This document shows positions 1-4,543 of a DNA stretch of 5,079 nucleotides, in pieces; the stretch's first letter is position 1, and each line of letters starts with the position of its first letter. The translations under genes and the position numbers were made by a program. The stretch is from Methanoculleus sp. (lineage in GTDB: Archaea > Halobacteriota > Methanomicrobia > Methanomicrobiales > Methanoculleaceae). Location of the stretch: assembly GCA_028698765.1 (NCBI GenBank), contig JAQVVW010000143.1, positions 1 through 5,079 of the forward strand, written 5' to 3'. The notes below the pieces were generated by a model. That model made no database searches. It saw only the letters and a program-made list of their open reading frames with translations, and was not told the origin of the DNA.

Positions 1-1
1 G

Positions 2-295
2 AGCAACCTGGACATCTGCCACCAGATGGGAGTCATGGAAGTCCTCCGCGGGCTTGCCGAGGAGAAGGGCCTTTCGATCGTCGTCGCGCTCCACGACCTG
101 AACCTCGCCGCCACCTACTGCCACCGCCTCATGGTGATGAAGGCCGGGGCGGTCTACGGCTACGGGACGCCGGAAGAGGTGCTCACGGAGGAGATGCTCA
201 GGGCGGTCTACGGCATCGAGGCGGTGGTGAGACGGGATCTTGCGGCGCCCTACATGATTCCAGTCCGGCAGGGCAGCCTCCGGGGAGGGGCGTAG
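2..295 (+). CDS. ABC transporter ATP-binding protein, C-terminal part (iron-siderophore/cobalamin type)
   Basis: This is the 3' end of a gene whose start lies outside the window. The frame is already open at base 2 and ends at TAG 293-295, leaving 97 residues. It begins with SNLDICHQ, which matches the D-loop just after the Walker B motif of ABC ATPases. The H-switch follows in VVALHDLNLAA, with the histidine codon at 92-94. The tail GTPEEVLTEEMLRAVYG is typical of the FecE/BtuD/FepC family, the cytoplasmic ATPases that drive uptake of ferric siderophores, haem or cobalamin with a FecCD-type permease and a binding protein. The Walker A, Q-loop, signature and Walker B motifs are off-window, as are any permease genes. 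The family call is firm, but the substrate cannot be read from this fragment. The gene converges on the DUF3303 gene, with 17 bp between the stop codons. Confidence 0.93.
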   Translation, partial: SNLDICHQMGVMEVLRGLAEEKGLSIVVALHDLNLAATYCHRLMVMKAGAVYGYGTPEEVLTEEMLRAVYGIEAVVRRDLAAPYMIPVRQGSLRGGA

Positions 296-308
296 GGCCG
301 CCTCTCCC
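283..308. terminator. Stem-loop between convergent genes
   Basis: The arms 283-292 (GGGAGGGGCG) and 299-308 (CGCCTCTCCC) pair over 10 positions, with one G-T wobble, around a 6-nt loop (293-298) that contains the TAG stop of the ABC ATPase gene. A wider repeat, GGCAGGG (267-273) with CCCTGCC (306-312), offers a competing structure. Downstream on the plus strand only a short pyrimidine-rich stretch follows (ctcatttcc), so this is not a textbook U-tract terminator. Its place between converging stop codons fits a terminator or a 3'-end stabilising hairpin serving one or both genes. Confidence 0.45.
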
Positions 309-312
309 TGCC

Positions 313-573
313 TCATTTCCTGAGAATAGCCAGCGCTTCTTTTGATTCCATGACCGGGTGCATCTCCCTGTAGCCGAGGTCACTCCAGGGAAAACTGATC
401 CTCATGAGGGCGACGGGATCGTCCGTCTCGATCAGCCGGAAGACCGTGTTCCCCACAAGGTCGAGCCACTCGTTGATCACGGTCACACCTTCCGGAATCT
501 CCTCCCTGGCCCGCGCTTCCATGATCTCGGCCGTCTTCCCGGGCTCCCAGGTGAATATGTTTATGAACTGCAT
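313..573 (-). CDS. DUF3303-family small protein
   Basis: This is an 86-residue soluble protein beginning MQFINIFTWEPG. The pattern matches DUF3303: an N-terminal strand, the PEGVTVINEWLDL segment, FRLIETDDPVALM, then a WSDL motif and a HPVMESKEAL ending. It looks like a single compact alpha/beta domain resembling the ferredoxin-like, dimeric ABM-type fold. The biochemical role of the family is unknown to me, and no catalytic residues can be assigned. I chose the start at 573 because a purine-rich Shine-Dalgarno-like stretch (GAGGGGGGAAGAGC) sits directly before that ATG and because the family normally begins at this point. An in-frame start at 597 would add eight residues (MRQRGGKS) and would swallow the ribosome-binding site and part of the dyad. 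The gene lies downstream of the ClC gene on the same strand but has its own TATA box and a dyad in its leader, so it is probably transcribed separately. Confidence 0.8.
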   Translation of the reverse strand: MQFINIFTWEPGKTAEIMEARAREEIPEGVTVINEWLDLVGNTVFRLIETDDPVALMRISFPWSDLGYREMHPVMESKEALAILRK

Positions 574-594
574 GCTCTTCCCCCCTCGTTGCCG

Positions 595-614
595 CATCCC
601 GGCACGCCGGGATG
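595..614 (-). promoter_or_regulatory. Perfect 9-bp inverted repeat in the leader of the DUF3303 gene
   Basis: CATCCCGGC and GCCGGGATG are perfect reverse complements separated by 2 bp. The dyad lies 21 bp before the start codon at 573 and just downstream of the transcription start predicted from the TATA box at 641-650. That position suits a repressor operator. In RNA it could also form an 8-bp hairpin with a CGUG tetraloop upstream of the ribosome-binding site. No U-tract follows, so it is unlikely to be the terminator of the ClC gene. Any operator role is inferred from position and symmetry. Confidence 0.5.
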
Positions 615-640
615 GACGGTCGGCGTCATGGGTTCCAGGG

Positions 641-650
641 TATAAATACC
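641..650 (-). promoter_or_regulatory. TATA box for the DUF3303 gene
   Basis: On the minus strand this reads GGTATTTATA, an archaeal TATA-like element in an otherwise GC-rich stretch. Transcription would begin near 619, giving a leader of about 46 nt before the ATG at 573. The box is embedded in an imperfect inverted repeat, with flanking arms CCAGG and CCTGG at about 636-654, so a regulator could also bind over it. The ClC stop codon is only about 20 bp upstream. Confidence 0.5.
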
Positions 651-671
651 TGGTGCAGGGCGGACTGTCCG

Positions 672-1940
672 TTACGCCGACCGCCCCTTCACCCGGGCAC
701 CGATGAGCATGGCGGTGACCGCGGAGAGCGCGAGGAGCACGATCGTATACTGGTCTGCCGTCCCCACGACCGCGACCAGGAGGATGGTGGTCAGGGGTGC
801 GCCGAGAGCAAGGGTGAGAGCGGCGGTCTCGATGCAGAGGACCAGGATCGCGACCGGCACACCCGGGAAGACGAGGCTCAGGGCGAGCCCGACCAGCGTG
901 GATGCGAAGATGATGGGGAAGAGGGGCCCTCCGATGTACCCGCTCTTGAACGAGAGCGCAAGCAGGAGGATCTTCAAGACCGCCATACCAAGGAGCATCG
1001 CGACCCCGAACCGGGCCGGGTCGGCGATGACCCCGTGGATCTGGCCCTCCCCGGAGAAGAGCACCTCGGGGACGAAATAGCCGGCGATTGCGATCACCAC
1101 CCCGGCGGTGAGGACCGGGGCGACGGTTGCCGCCCCAAAAACCCGCTCCATGACCGTCCCGGCGGCCTGCATGGAGATCCCCGCAAAGATCGCGAGCAGT
1201 GAGCCGATGATGCCGAGAGCGACCGCGTAGACGGTGTAGGCGGGCAGGAGTTCGCCTATCGGTTCAAATGGAATGCTCCGGGCAAACGACGGGAGGCCGA
1301 GTACCTGGTAGAAGACGAAGCCGATGGTGCCGGCGAGCAGGTTCCAGGTCAGGAGCCGGAAGGCGTTCTTGTTGCCGCCGACCTGGAACTCGGTGGCAAA
1401 GACCCCGGTGAAGAGCACGCTCCCGACAATGCCGTTGAACGCCGAGGCGAGGGCGGCGACGTCGAAGCCGAGCGCGGCCGCTGGGGAGCTGATCCTGAGC
1501 CTCCCCCGGACAAAGGACGATACGTAGCCGACGAGGACGGTGATGGTCCCTTCCGGGCCGACGCTTGCCCCGGAGAGGAGCGAGAAGAGCGATGAGAGGA
1601 GGGCGCCGGGGAAGGTCCGGGGGTTGGGGCTCTCTCCGCTCTTGAGCGAGTCTGCGAACCCACCGTGGATCACGTCGGGAGCGTGCAGGTACTTACGGGA
1701 GAGGCCGACGAGCAGCGAGAAGAGGACCACTCCGGCCGGGACTGCCCAGGGGTTGGCCGCTATGAAGTCGTTTTCGCCCCAGACGGCGTTATTGAGCAGC
1801 GCATAAACGCTCAGGTAAGCAACCGTGAAGGTGATGGCGATCACGGCGATGAGGACGACCTGCCATAGCCTGAGGGCTCCGCTATCGGCCGGCGTTTCGC
1901 GCGGCGCCGAACCGCCTGCGGATGCGGGTACGGGAGGCAC
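672..1940 (-). CDS. ClC-family chloride channel/transporter, divergent
   Basis: This 422-residue integral membrane protein belongs to the voltage-gated chloride channel (ClC) family, which forms homodimers moving chloride or related anions, either passively or in exchange for protons. It is strongly hydrophobic from about residue 27 to the end, apart from short loops. Diagnostic parts are SGASVGPEGT (123-132), matching the GREGP motif with E130 in the place of the gating glutamate; FNGIVGSVLF (168-177); SGYIGGPLFP (333-342), matching GxFxP; and GAPLTTILLVAVVG (380-393). There is no C-terminal CBS domain, as in short prokaryotic members. Oddities are the absence of a clear GSGIP motif near residues 85-95 and the absence of glutamate at the internal proton-site position. 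The start is GTG at 1938-1940: an in-frame TGA lies a few codons upstream and no ATG occurs in the low-complexity N-terminus. The ribosome-binding site is weak, so the start is the least certain part. Confidence 0.9.
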   Translation of the reverse strand: MPPVPASAGGSAPRETPADSGALRLWQVVLIAVIAITFTVAYLSVYALLNNAVWGENDFIAANPWAVPAGVVLFSLLVGLSRKYLHAPDVIHGGFADSLKSGESPNPRTFPGALLSSLFSLLSGASVGPEGTITVLVGYVSSFVRGRLRISSPAAALGFDVAALASAFNGIVGSVLFTGVFATEFQVGGNKNAFRLLTWNLLAGTIGFVFYQVLGLPSFARSIPFEPIGELLPAYTVYAVALGIIGSLLAIFAGISMQAAGTVMERVFGAATVAPVLTAGVVIAIAGYFVPEVLFSGEGQIHGVIADPARFGVAMLLGMAVLKILLLALSFKSGYIGGPLFPIIFASTLVGLALSLVFPGVPVAILVLCIETAALTLALGAPLTTILLVAVVGTADQYTIVLLALSAVTAMLIGARVKGRSA

Positions 1941-2062
1941 GATGCCGCCAGTTCAGCCTTTTGAGTAATCATCCTTGCGGTCGGCCCCCTGGCGGCGAGG
2001 AGGCAGGTTGAGGAGCCTGCCAGAAAAAGATGTTGCCGCCCGGGAAGCTCTCCAGTTCCCGG
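1941..2062 (-). other. Intergenic region between the PRC-barrel and ClC genes
   Basis: These 122 bp separate two same-strand genes. They hold the 3' end signals of the PRC-barrel gene (stem and T-tract, annotated separately) and a small inverted repeat, GGCAGG (2002-2007) with CCTGCC (2016-2021). I see no convincing TATA box for the ClC gene; the most AT-rich piece nearby is around 1957-1971. Read-through from the PRC gene therefore remains possible. Confidence 0.4.
2024..2060 (-). terminator. Possible terminator of the PRC-barrel gene
   Basis: On the minus strand, just after the PRC-barrel stop codon, GGGAA (2056-2060) can pair with TTCCC (2042-2046) around a 9-nt loop. About 14 nt later comes a five-T tract (2028 down to 2024), within CATCTTTTTCTGG. 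Archaeal termination often needs only a T-rich stretch, so the T-tract is the more important element. The stem is short and the distance between stem and T-tract is unusual. Confidence 0.3.
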
Positions 2063-2539
2063 TTATCTCTGCTTGGGCCGCGTCTCGACCCGCTCGGTCG
2101 TCACGACCTCGGGCGGCGGGGTCTCCGCCCGCTTCATGGCTTCCGCCTCCTCGCGGGTCGGCGGGGTTATGCTTCCGGCCGACTGGATGAGGCTGTAGTC
2201 CGCTTCCCGGGGCCAGTGGTCTTCATCGAAACCCGGCAGGTCGTCCAGCCGCTGTTTGTCGATGTTCACAACAAAGTTGTCGTCCCCGGAGCGGTAGATC
2301 ACGGCCCCCGGCGGGATAGCAAACCTCTTTGCCGCCATGCCGAGCACGCCGCCGTACCTGAGCACCAGGTACTGCACCTTGCCCTCGGGAAAGGCGATCT
2401 GCATGTCCGAGATCTTCCCGAGGTCGTCTCCCTGCGGGTTGATCACGTTCTTCTTCAGGATGTCGTCTGCCGACATGGACCACTCCTCGCCGGCACTCCG
2501 CGTCCTGCGTTCGAGAATTACCTCCGATCTCTCCTGCAT
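2063..2539 (-). CDS. PRC-barrel domain protein
   Basis: This is a 158-residue soluble protein with one PRC-barrel domain at about residues 22-114. Visible landmarks are MSADDILKKNVINPQGDDLG, then KISDMQI, EGKVQYLVLRYGG, AAKRFAIPPGAVIY and a closing GFDEDHWP (103-110). PRC-barrels are small beta barrels known from photosynthetic reaction-centre subunit H and the RNA-maturation factor RimM; in archaea most stand-alone copies have no assigned role. The tail (about 115-158) is rich in proline, glutamate and threonine and looks disordered. For the start, ATG 2539 has a GGAG nine bases upstream and lies about 52 nt after the transcription start predicted from the box at 2613-2624. An upstream in-frame GTG at 2596 would sit at that transcription start, so it is unlikely. 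ATG 2476 has a better GAGGAG site and would give just the barrel plus tail; it is a real alternative. Confidence 0.87.
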   Translation of the reverse strand: MQERSEVILERRTRSAGEEWSMSADDILKKNVINPQGDDLGKISDMQIAFPEGKVQYLVLRYGGVLGMAAKRFAIPPGAVIYRSGDDNFVVNIDKQRLDDLPGFDEDHWPREADYSLIQSAGSITPPTREEAEAMKRAETPPPEVVTTERVETRPKQR

Positions 2540-2612
2540 CGTCTTCAACTCCAGCGCCCCATACCCAGGGACACGTCCCACATCGGGGGCGTGCACTGGG
2601 TGCCGGGAGTCC

Positions 2613-2624
2613 TTAAAATGATTT
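2613..2624 (-). promoter_or_regulatory. TATA-like box for the PRC-barrel gene
   Basis: The minus strand reads AAATCATTTTAA inside a GC-rich region. A start of transcription about 25 bp downstream, near 2591, would leave a leader of about 50 nt before ATG 2539. It would exclude the GTG at 2596 as the start codon. Confidence 0.4.
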
Positions 2625-2741
2625 GCACACCGCGGCCGGGGAGTCTCCCGACCTCCGGGAAGGGACGCCCTCTACCCAAATGGGCACATTATAATCACCT
2701 ATGCTCAAAAATAAGCCCCTTAACGGGTCAGGTTGAAATGG

Positions 2742-2752
2742 ATTAAAATATT
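2742..2752 (+). promoter_or_regulatory. TATA box for the small gene at 2777
   Basis: The AT-only stretch ATTAAAATATT is centred about 30 bp before the ATG at 2777. With usual archaeal spacing, transcription would begin within a few bases of the start codon. No Shine-Dalgarno-like sequence lies in the intervening gtgcgtcaatcccctcatc, which fits a leaderless or nearly leaderless mRNA. Confidence 0.5.
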
Positions 2753-2776
2753 ACCGGGTGCGTCAATCCCCTCATC

Positions 2777-3070
2777 ATGGAGCCTACTGTCAAACTGGAT
2801 CTCACCACAATCCTTCAGGCAACAGGTGAGTTGCAGCACTTCCTTGACCTCGGGGCTGCCCGCCTGCGAGCGGAAGGGCCGTTGCCGCAAGAGGCATCCG
2901 AGGAGTTGATATTTACCATGGCCGATGAACTCGAGGACCACCTGCGGGCGATGCGAGACCGACGGGGATCCGCGAGCATCAACGATCTTCAGGTCTGGAC
3001 CCGGGCCTGGATCGACGAGCAACAGGAAGCGCTCGCCCTGAAGCCGTCGCCGGACGGCGATCGGGGGTAA
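2777..3070 (+). CDS. Small helical protein of unknown function
   Basis: I do not recognise this 97-residue protein. It has no membrane segment, signal peptide or cysteine. Most of it looks alpha-helical and acidic, with LTTILQATGELQHFLDLGAA (9-28), EASEELIFTMADELEDHLRAMRD (about 39-61) and NDLQVWTRAWIDEQQEAL as likely helices, and a short disordered tail ending in DGDRG. That composition fits a small helical bundle that binds a partner. The support for a real gene is a TATA box at the right distance, sensible amino-acid composition and codon use like its neighbours. The opposite strand is also open across it (2720-3133), but that translation is arginine- and proline-rich with no domain pattern. 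The next gene follows after 76 bp with its own putative promoter. Confidence 0.65.
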   Translation: MEPTVKLDLTTILQATGELQHFLDLGAARLRAEGPLPQEASEELIFTMADELEDHLRAMRDRRGSASINDLQVWTRAWIDEQQEALALKPSPDGDRG

Positions 3071-3073
3071 CCG

Positions 3074-3093
3074 CCCGGCGGGGCTTCGCCGGG
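3074..3093 (+). terminator. GC-rich stem-loop after the 2777 gene
   Basis: CCCGGCG (3074-3080) and CGCCGGG (3087-3093) form a perfect all-GC 7-bp stem with the 6-nt loop GGGCTT, starting 4 nt after the stop codon. A second pairing, GGGG with CCCC around 3091-3102, follows. No T-tract comes after it, so it may protect the 3' end or attenuate transcription rather than terminate it cleanly. Confidence 0.4.
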
Positions 3094-3114
3094 GCTGCCC
3101 CCGAGAGACCCCAT

Positions 3115-3123
3115 GATTTATCA
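3115..3123 (+). promoter_or_regulatory. TATA-like box for the HExxH gene
   Basis: GATTTATCA, the only AT-rich stretch in the 76-bp gap, is centred about 29 bp before the ATG at 3147. The bases between box and ATG (gcacgcgcacccatgcgcacccg) contain no Shine-Dalgarno site, so a leaderless transcript is likely. An ATG at 3136 opens another frame, whose serine/arginine-rich product looks like a shadow. Confidence 0.4.
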
Positions 3124-3146
3124 GCACGCGCACCCATGCGCACCCG

Positions 3147-3641
3147 ATGCCTCACTTCGACCTCTTCTTCAAGACCGAAGATCTGCGGCGGAGGCTTGAG
3201 CCGCACCTCAACCTCATCCCGCCGTTCTTCGAGTTCACCGTCCGGACGGGCACCCCGGAGGTCCGCTATTTCGATCAGAAGGACCCGATGTGGAAGGGGT
3301 TCCCGTTCCCGGTCTCTGACGGAACCGTCTACGTCTTCGACGACGAGATCCCCGCCCGGGCACTCGGGGGCGGGATGCAGAACCGGGCGAGCGTCCGGGT
3401 CACGCGCGAGGACACAGACGACGAAGCGCTCGTCCTCCGGATCTGGCACGAGATCCTGCACGCGGTAGGGCAGCCGGCGGACGATATGGCAAGACGGGCC
3501 GGTGAGTGGCAGAGTATGTCTGATCGATTGGTCTGGACTGCCTGGCAGTCGATCTCCCGGCCGATCGACGTGCCGTTCTGGCACCGGAAGTTCTATTCAT
3601 GGCTGACGGAGCAGGCGGCCGCCGGCGCGGCGGGTAGATAG
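3147..3641 (+). CDS. Putative small zinc-metallopeptidase-like (HExxH) protein
   Basis: This 164-residue soluble protein has no signal peptide, so it is predicted to be cytoplasmic. Residues 1-100 appear alpha/beta (HFDLFFKTEDLRRRL, FFEFTVRTG, TVYVFDDEI, RASVRVT). The helix VLRIWHEILHAVGQPADDM then carries HEILH at 101-105, the zinc-binding and catalytic motif of zincins. It continues as HExxHxxG with G108 and aspartates at 112 and 113. Metzincins have HExxHxxGxxH/D, so the third ligand here would be displaced by one or two residues. SMSD at 123-126 could be the methionine turn of that clan, and H146 in PFWHRKF is another possible ligand. Metal binding is a reasonable inference from the motif; proteolysis is not shown, and inactive HExxH proteins exist. 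I cannot name a family. The start at 3147 is the first in-frame ATG and lies at the right distance from the TATA box. Confidence 0.75.
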   Translation: MPHFDLFFKTEDLRRRLEPHLNLIPPFFEFTVRTGTPEVRYFDQKDPMWKGFPFPVSDGTVYVFDDEIPARALGGGMQNRASVRVTREDTDDEALVLRIWHEILHAVGQPADDMARRAGEWQSMSDRLVWTAWQSISRPIDVPFWHRKFYSWLTEQAAAGAAGR

Positions 3642-3659
3642 AGCCGCTGGCCGGAATGG

Positions 3660-3682
3660 AGCCCCTGCGGCCATCGGGGGCT
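3660..3682 (+). terminator. Stem-loop after the HExxH gene
   Basis: AGCCCCTG (3660-3667) pairs with CGGGGGCT (3675-3682), with one T-G wobble, around a 7-nt loop. It lies about 18 nt after the stop codon at 3641. No T-tract follows on the plus strand; an A-rich run that is part of the next promoter comes about 10 nt later. It is probably the 3' end structure of the HExxH transcript and would insulate the Cache gene promoter. Confidence 0.4.
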
Positions 3683-3692
3683 ACGTCTGCCG

Positions 3693-3703
3693 AAAAAATA
3701 TAT
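3693..3703 (+). promoter_or_regulatory. TATA box for the Cache lipoprotein gene
   Basis: AAAAAATATAT is the clearest promoter element of the window. It is centred about 27 bp before the ATG at 3726, so the predicted transcription start falls at or right next to the start codon. The preceding bases (ctaatctgag) hold no good ribosome-binding site. Confidence 0.6.
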
Positions 3704-3725
3704 CACCAGGCGAAACTAATCTGAG

Positions 3726-4295
3726 ATGATGAGATCTCTCACGATTTCATTCACTGTCCTCCTTGCTCTCGGTCTGTCGTTGCTCTCGGCCGGTTGCATG
3801 CAGAGCGATTCCAGTACCGTTGTCACGACACCGGAGAGCACCACCGTGCCGCAGGCAGAGTACACCTCGAACGAGACGCTCGTCGCCTTCGTCGAGAGTG
3901 CGGTTGCTTACGTGAAAGAAAATGGTAAAGAAGCCGCTCTCGCCGAGTTTAACGATCCGAACGGCTCGTTCATCCAGGGTGAACTCTACATCTACGCGTA
4001 TGACTTCAACGGCACCACCCTTGCCCACCCGATCAACCCGGAGAAGGTCGGCGTCAACCGCCTGAATGAGACCGAGGGGGGGGTGGGGACGTTTCTTGTA
4101 GAGATGAACGCCGCCATCAGGAAGGGGGAGAATTTCCACCGGATCGCCTACATCAATCCCGCGCACAACGGAACGCTTGAGTCGAAACTGGCGTACGCGG
4201 TGCAGGTGGACGAGAACTGGTGGCTGGGATCCGGAATATACACGGGACCCTTCGACCTGCCCGCGGCAGCAAATCAGACGGCCCGGGCTGATTAG
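3726..4295 (+). CDS. Cache-domain lipoprotein (extracellular ligand sensor)
   Basis: This is a 189-residue exported protein. Residues 1-23 form a signal peptide (basic start MMRS, hydrophobic LTISFTVLLALGLSLL) ending in the lipobox LLSAGC, so C24 would be lipid-anchored outside the membrane. A Ser/Thr-rich linker (about 25-45) follows, then one Cache domain at about 50-173. Landmarks are ETLVAFVESAVAYVKENG, the core GELYIYAYDFNGTTLAHP (85-102), NPEKVGVNRLNE (104-115), GTFLVEMNAAI (121-131) and SKLAYAVQVDENWWLGSGIY (153-172). Cache domains bind small molecules such as organic acids or amino acids and usually feed chemoreceptors or kinases. Here there is no output domain, so it may act as a binding protein or as a partner of a separate signalling protein. 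ATG 3726 is followed by a second ATG at 3729, and either could be used. A run of eight G lies at 4076-4083. The Cache call is firm and the ligand unknown. Confidence 0.88.
   Translation: MMRSLTISFTVLLALGLSLLSAGCMQSDSSTVVTTPESTTVPQAEYTSNETLVAFVESAVAYVKENGKEAALAEFNDPNGSFIQGELYIYAYDFNGTTLAHPINPEKVGVNRLNETEGGVGTFLVEMNAAIRKGENFHRIAYINPAHNGTLESKLAYAVQVDENWWLGSGIYTGPFDLPAAANQTARAD
4076..4083 (+). repeat. G8 homopolymer inside the Cache gene
   Basis: Eight consecutive G, then T and four more G, encode EGGVGT at about residues 117-122. The run is in frame as given. Gain or loss of one base would truncate the last third of the Cache domain, including the WWLGSG segment. Runs like this are prone to replication slippage and to sequencing errors. 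Confidence 0.7.
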
Positions 4296-4509
4296 CCTGC
4301 GATAGTCGGCGTCTGGAGAGCGGTCGATGGCGGGCGCCCTGATCCTGCATCGGGATATCACGGCGTGAACGACCCCTCCGCGTGCGCAGAGGGTCTTCCC
4401 GCGCGTGCCGCCGCCGGGCCATGCGCGGATACATTCCTTCCCATTTTGATGCCGGCCGGCGACCGGGGACATCCTCGCCTTCGATCCGGAATCTCCCCGC
4501 CGCACCCGC
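4296..4509 (+). other. Intergenic region after the Cache gene, no gene seen
   Basis: About 210 bp without a convincing gene. It contains an imperfect hairpin, GACCCCTC (4371-4378) with GAGGGTC (4389-4395), one C bulged, around a 10-nt loop. A pyrimidine-rich stretch follows at about 4434-4447 (ttccttcccatttt), the best candidate for the end of the Cache transcript. GCCGGCCGGC (4451-4460) is a perfect 10-bp palindrome without obvious function. Confidence 0.4.
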
Positions 4510-4523
4510 ATTTTTATGAATAA
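4510..4523 (+). promoter_or_regulatory. TATA-like box for the membrane protein gene
   Basis: ATTTTTATGAATAA stands out from the GC-rich surroundings. Its T-rich core is centred about 30 bp before the ATG at 4544 and about 23 bp before an out-of-frame ATG at 4537. Transcription should start close to these codons, giving a very short leader or none. Confidence 0.5.
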
Positions 4524-4543
4524 CCCCGGAGAAATTATGATCG

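Larger units (their letters stand above)
2540..2776. other. Divergent intergenic region with two promoters
   Basis: This non-coding stretch separates the minus-strand PRC gene from the plus-strand 2777 gene. Its 3' half (about 2685-2755) is markedly more AT-rich than the surroundings and contains ATTATAAT at about 2689-2696, a second TATA-like site of unclear orientation, besides the two boxes annotated separately. Short inverted repeats occur (TCCCG 2646-2650 with CGGGA 2656-2660, and CCCA/TGGG at 2675-2684), but none is strong. I see no convincing small gene here. Confidence 0.5.

Noticed and set aside
612..1202. A 196-codon plus-strand frame antisense to the ClC gene
   Set aside because: The translation is almost entirely charged Asp/Glu/Arg/Gly repeats, the typical complement of hydrophobic membrane-protein codons.
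1841..1972. A minus-strand ATG at 1972 upstream of the ClC start, possibly indicating a frameshifted N-terminus
   Set aside because: It is in a different frame and stops after about 43 codons. The ClC frame has an in-frame TGA shortly upstream of the GTG, and the ClC core is complete without it.
2540..2596. N-terminal extension of the PRC-barrel protein to GTG 2596
   Set aside because: The GTG coincides with the predicted transcription start and has no ribosome-binding site. ATG 2539 or ATG 2476 fits better.
2720..3133. A minus-strand 137-codon frame opposite the small helical gene
   Set aside because: Its composition is arginine- and proline-rich, with no ribosome-binding site or TATA box in the right place. 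The plus strand has a TATA box and a protein-like sequence.
2979..3584. A 201-codon minus-strand frame antisense to the HExxH gene
   Set aside because: It is arginine/proline-rich without recognisable structure. The plus-strand protein has a clear motif and a promoter.
4451..4460. GCCGGCCGGC perfect palindrome as a binding site
   Set aside because: Short GC-only palindromes are expected by chance in DNA this GC-rich, and it has no promoter-related position.
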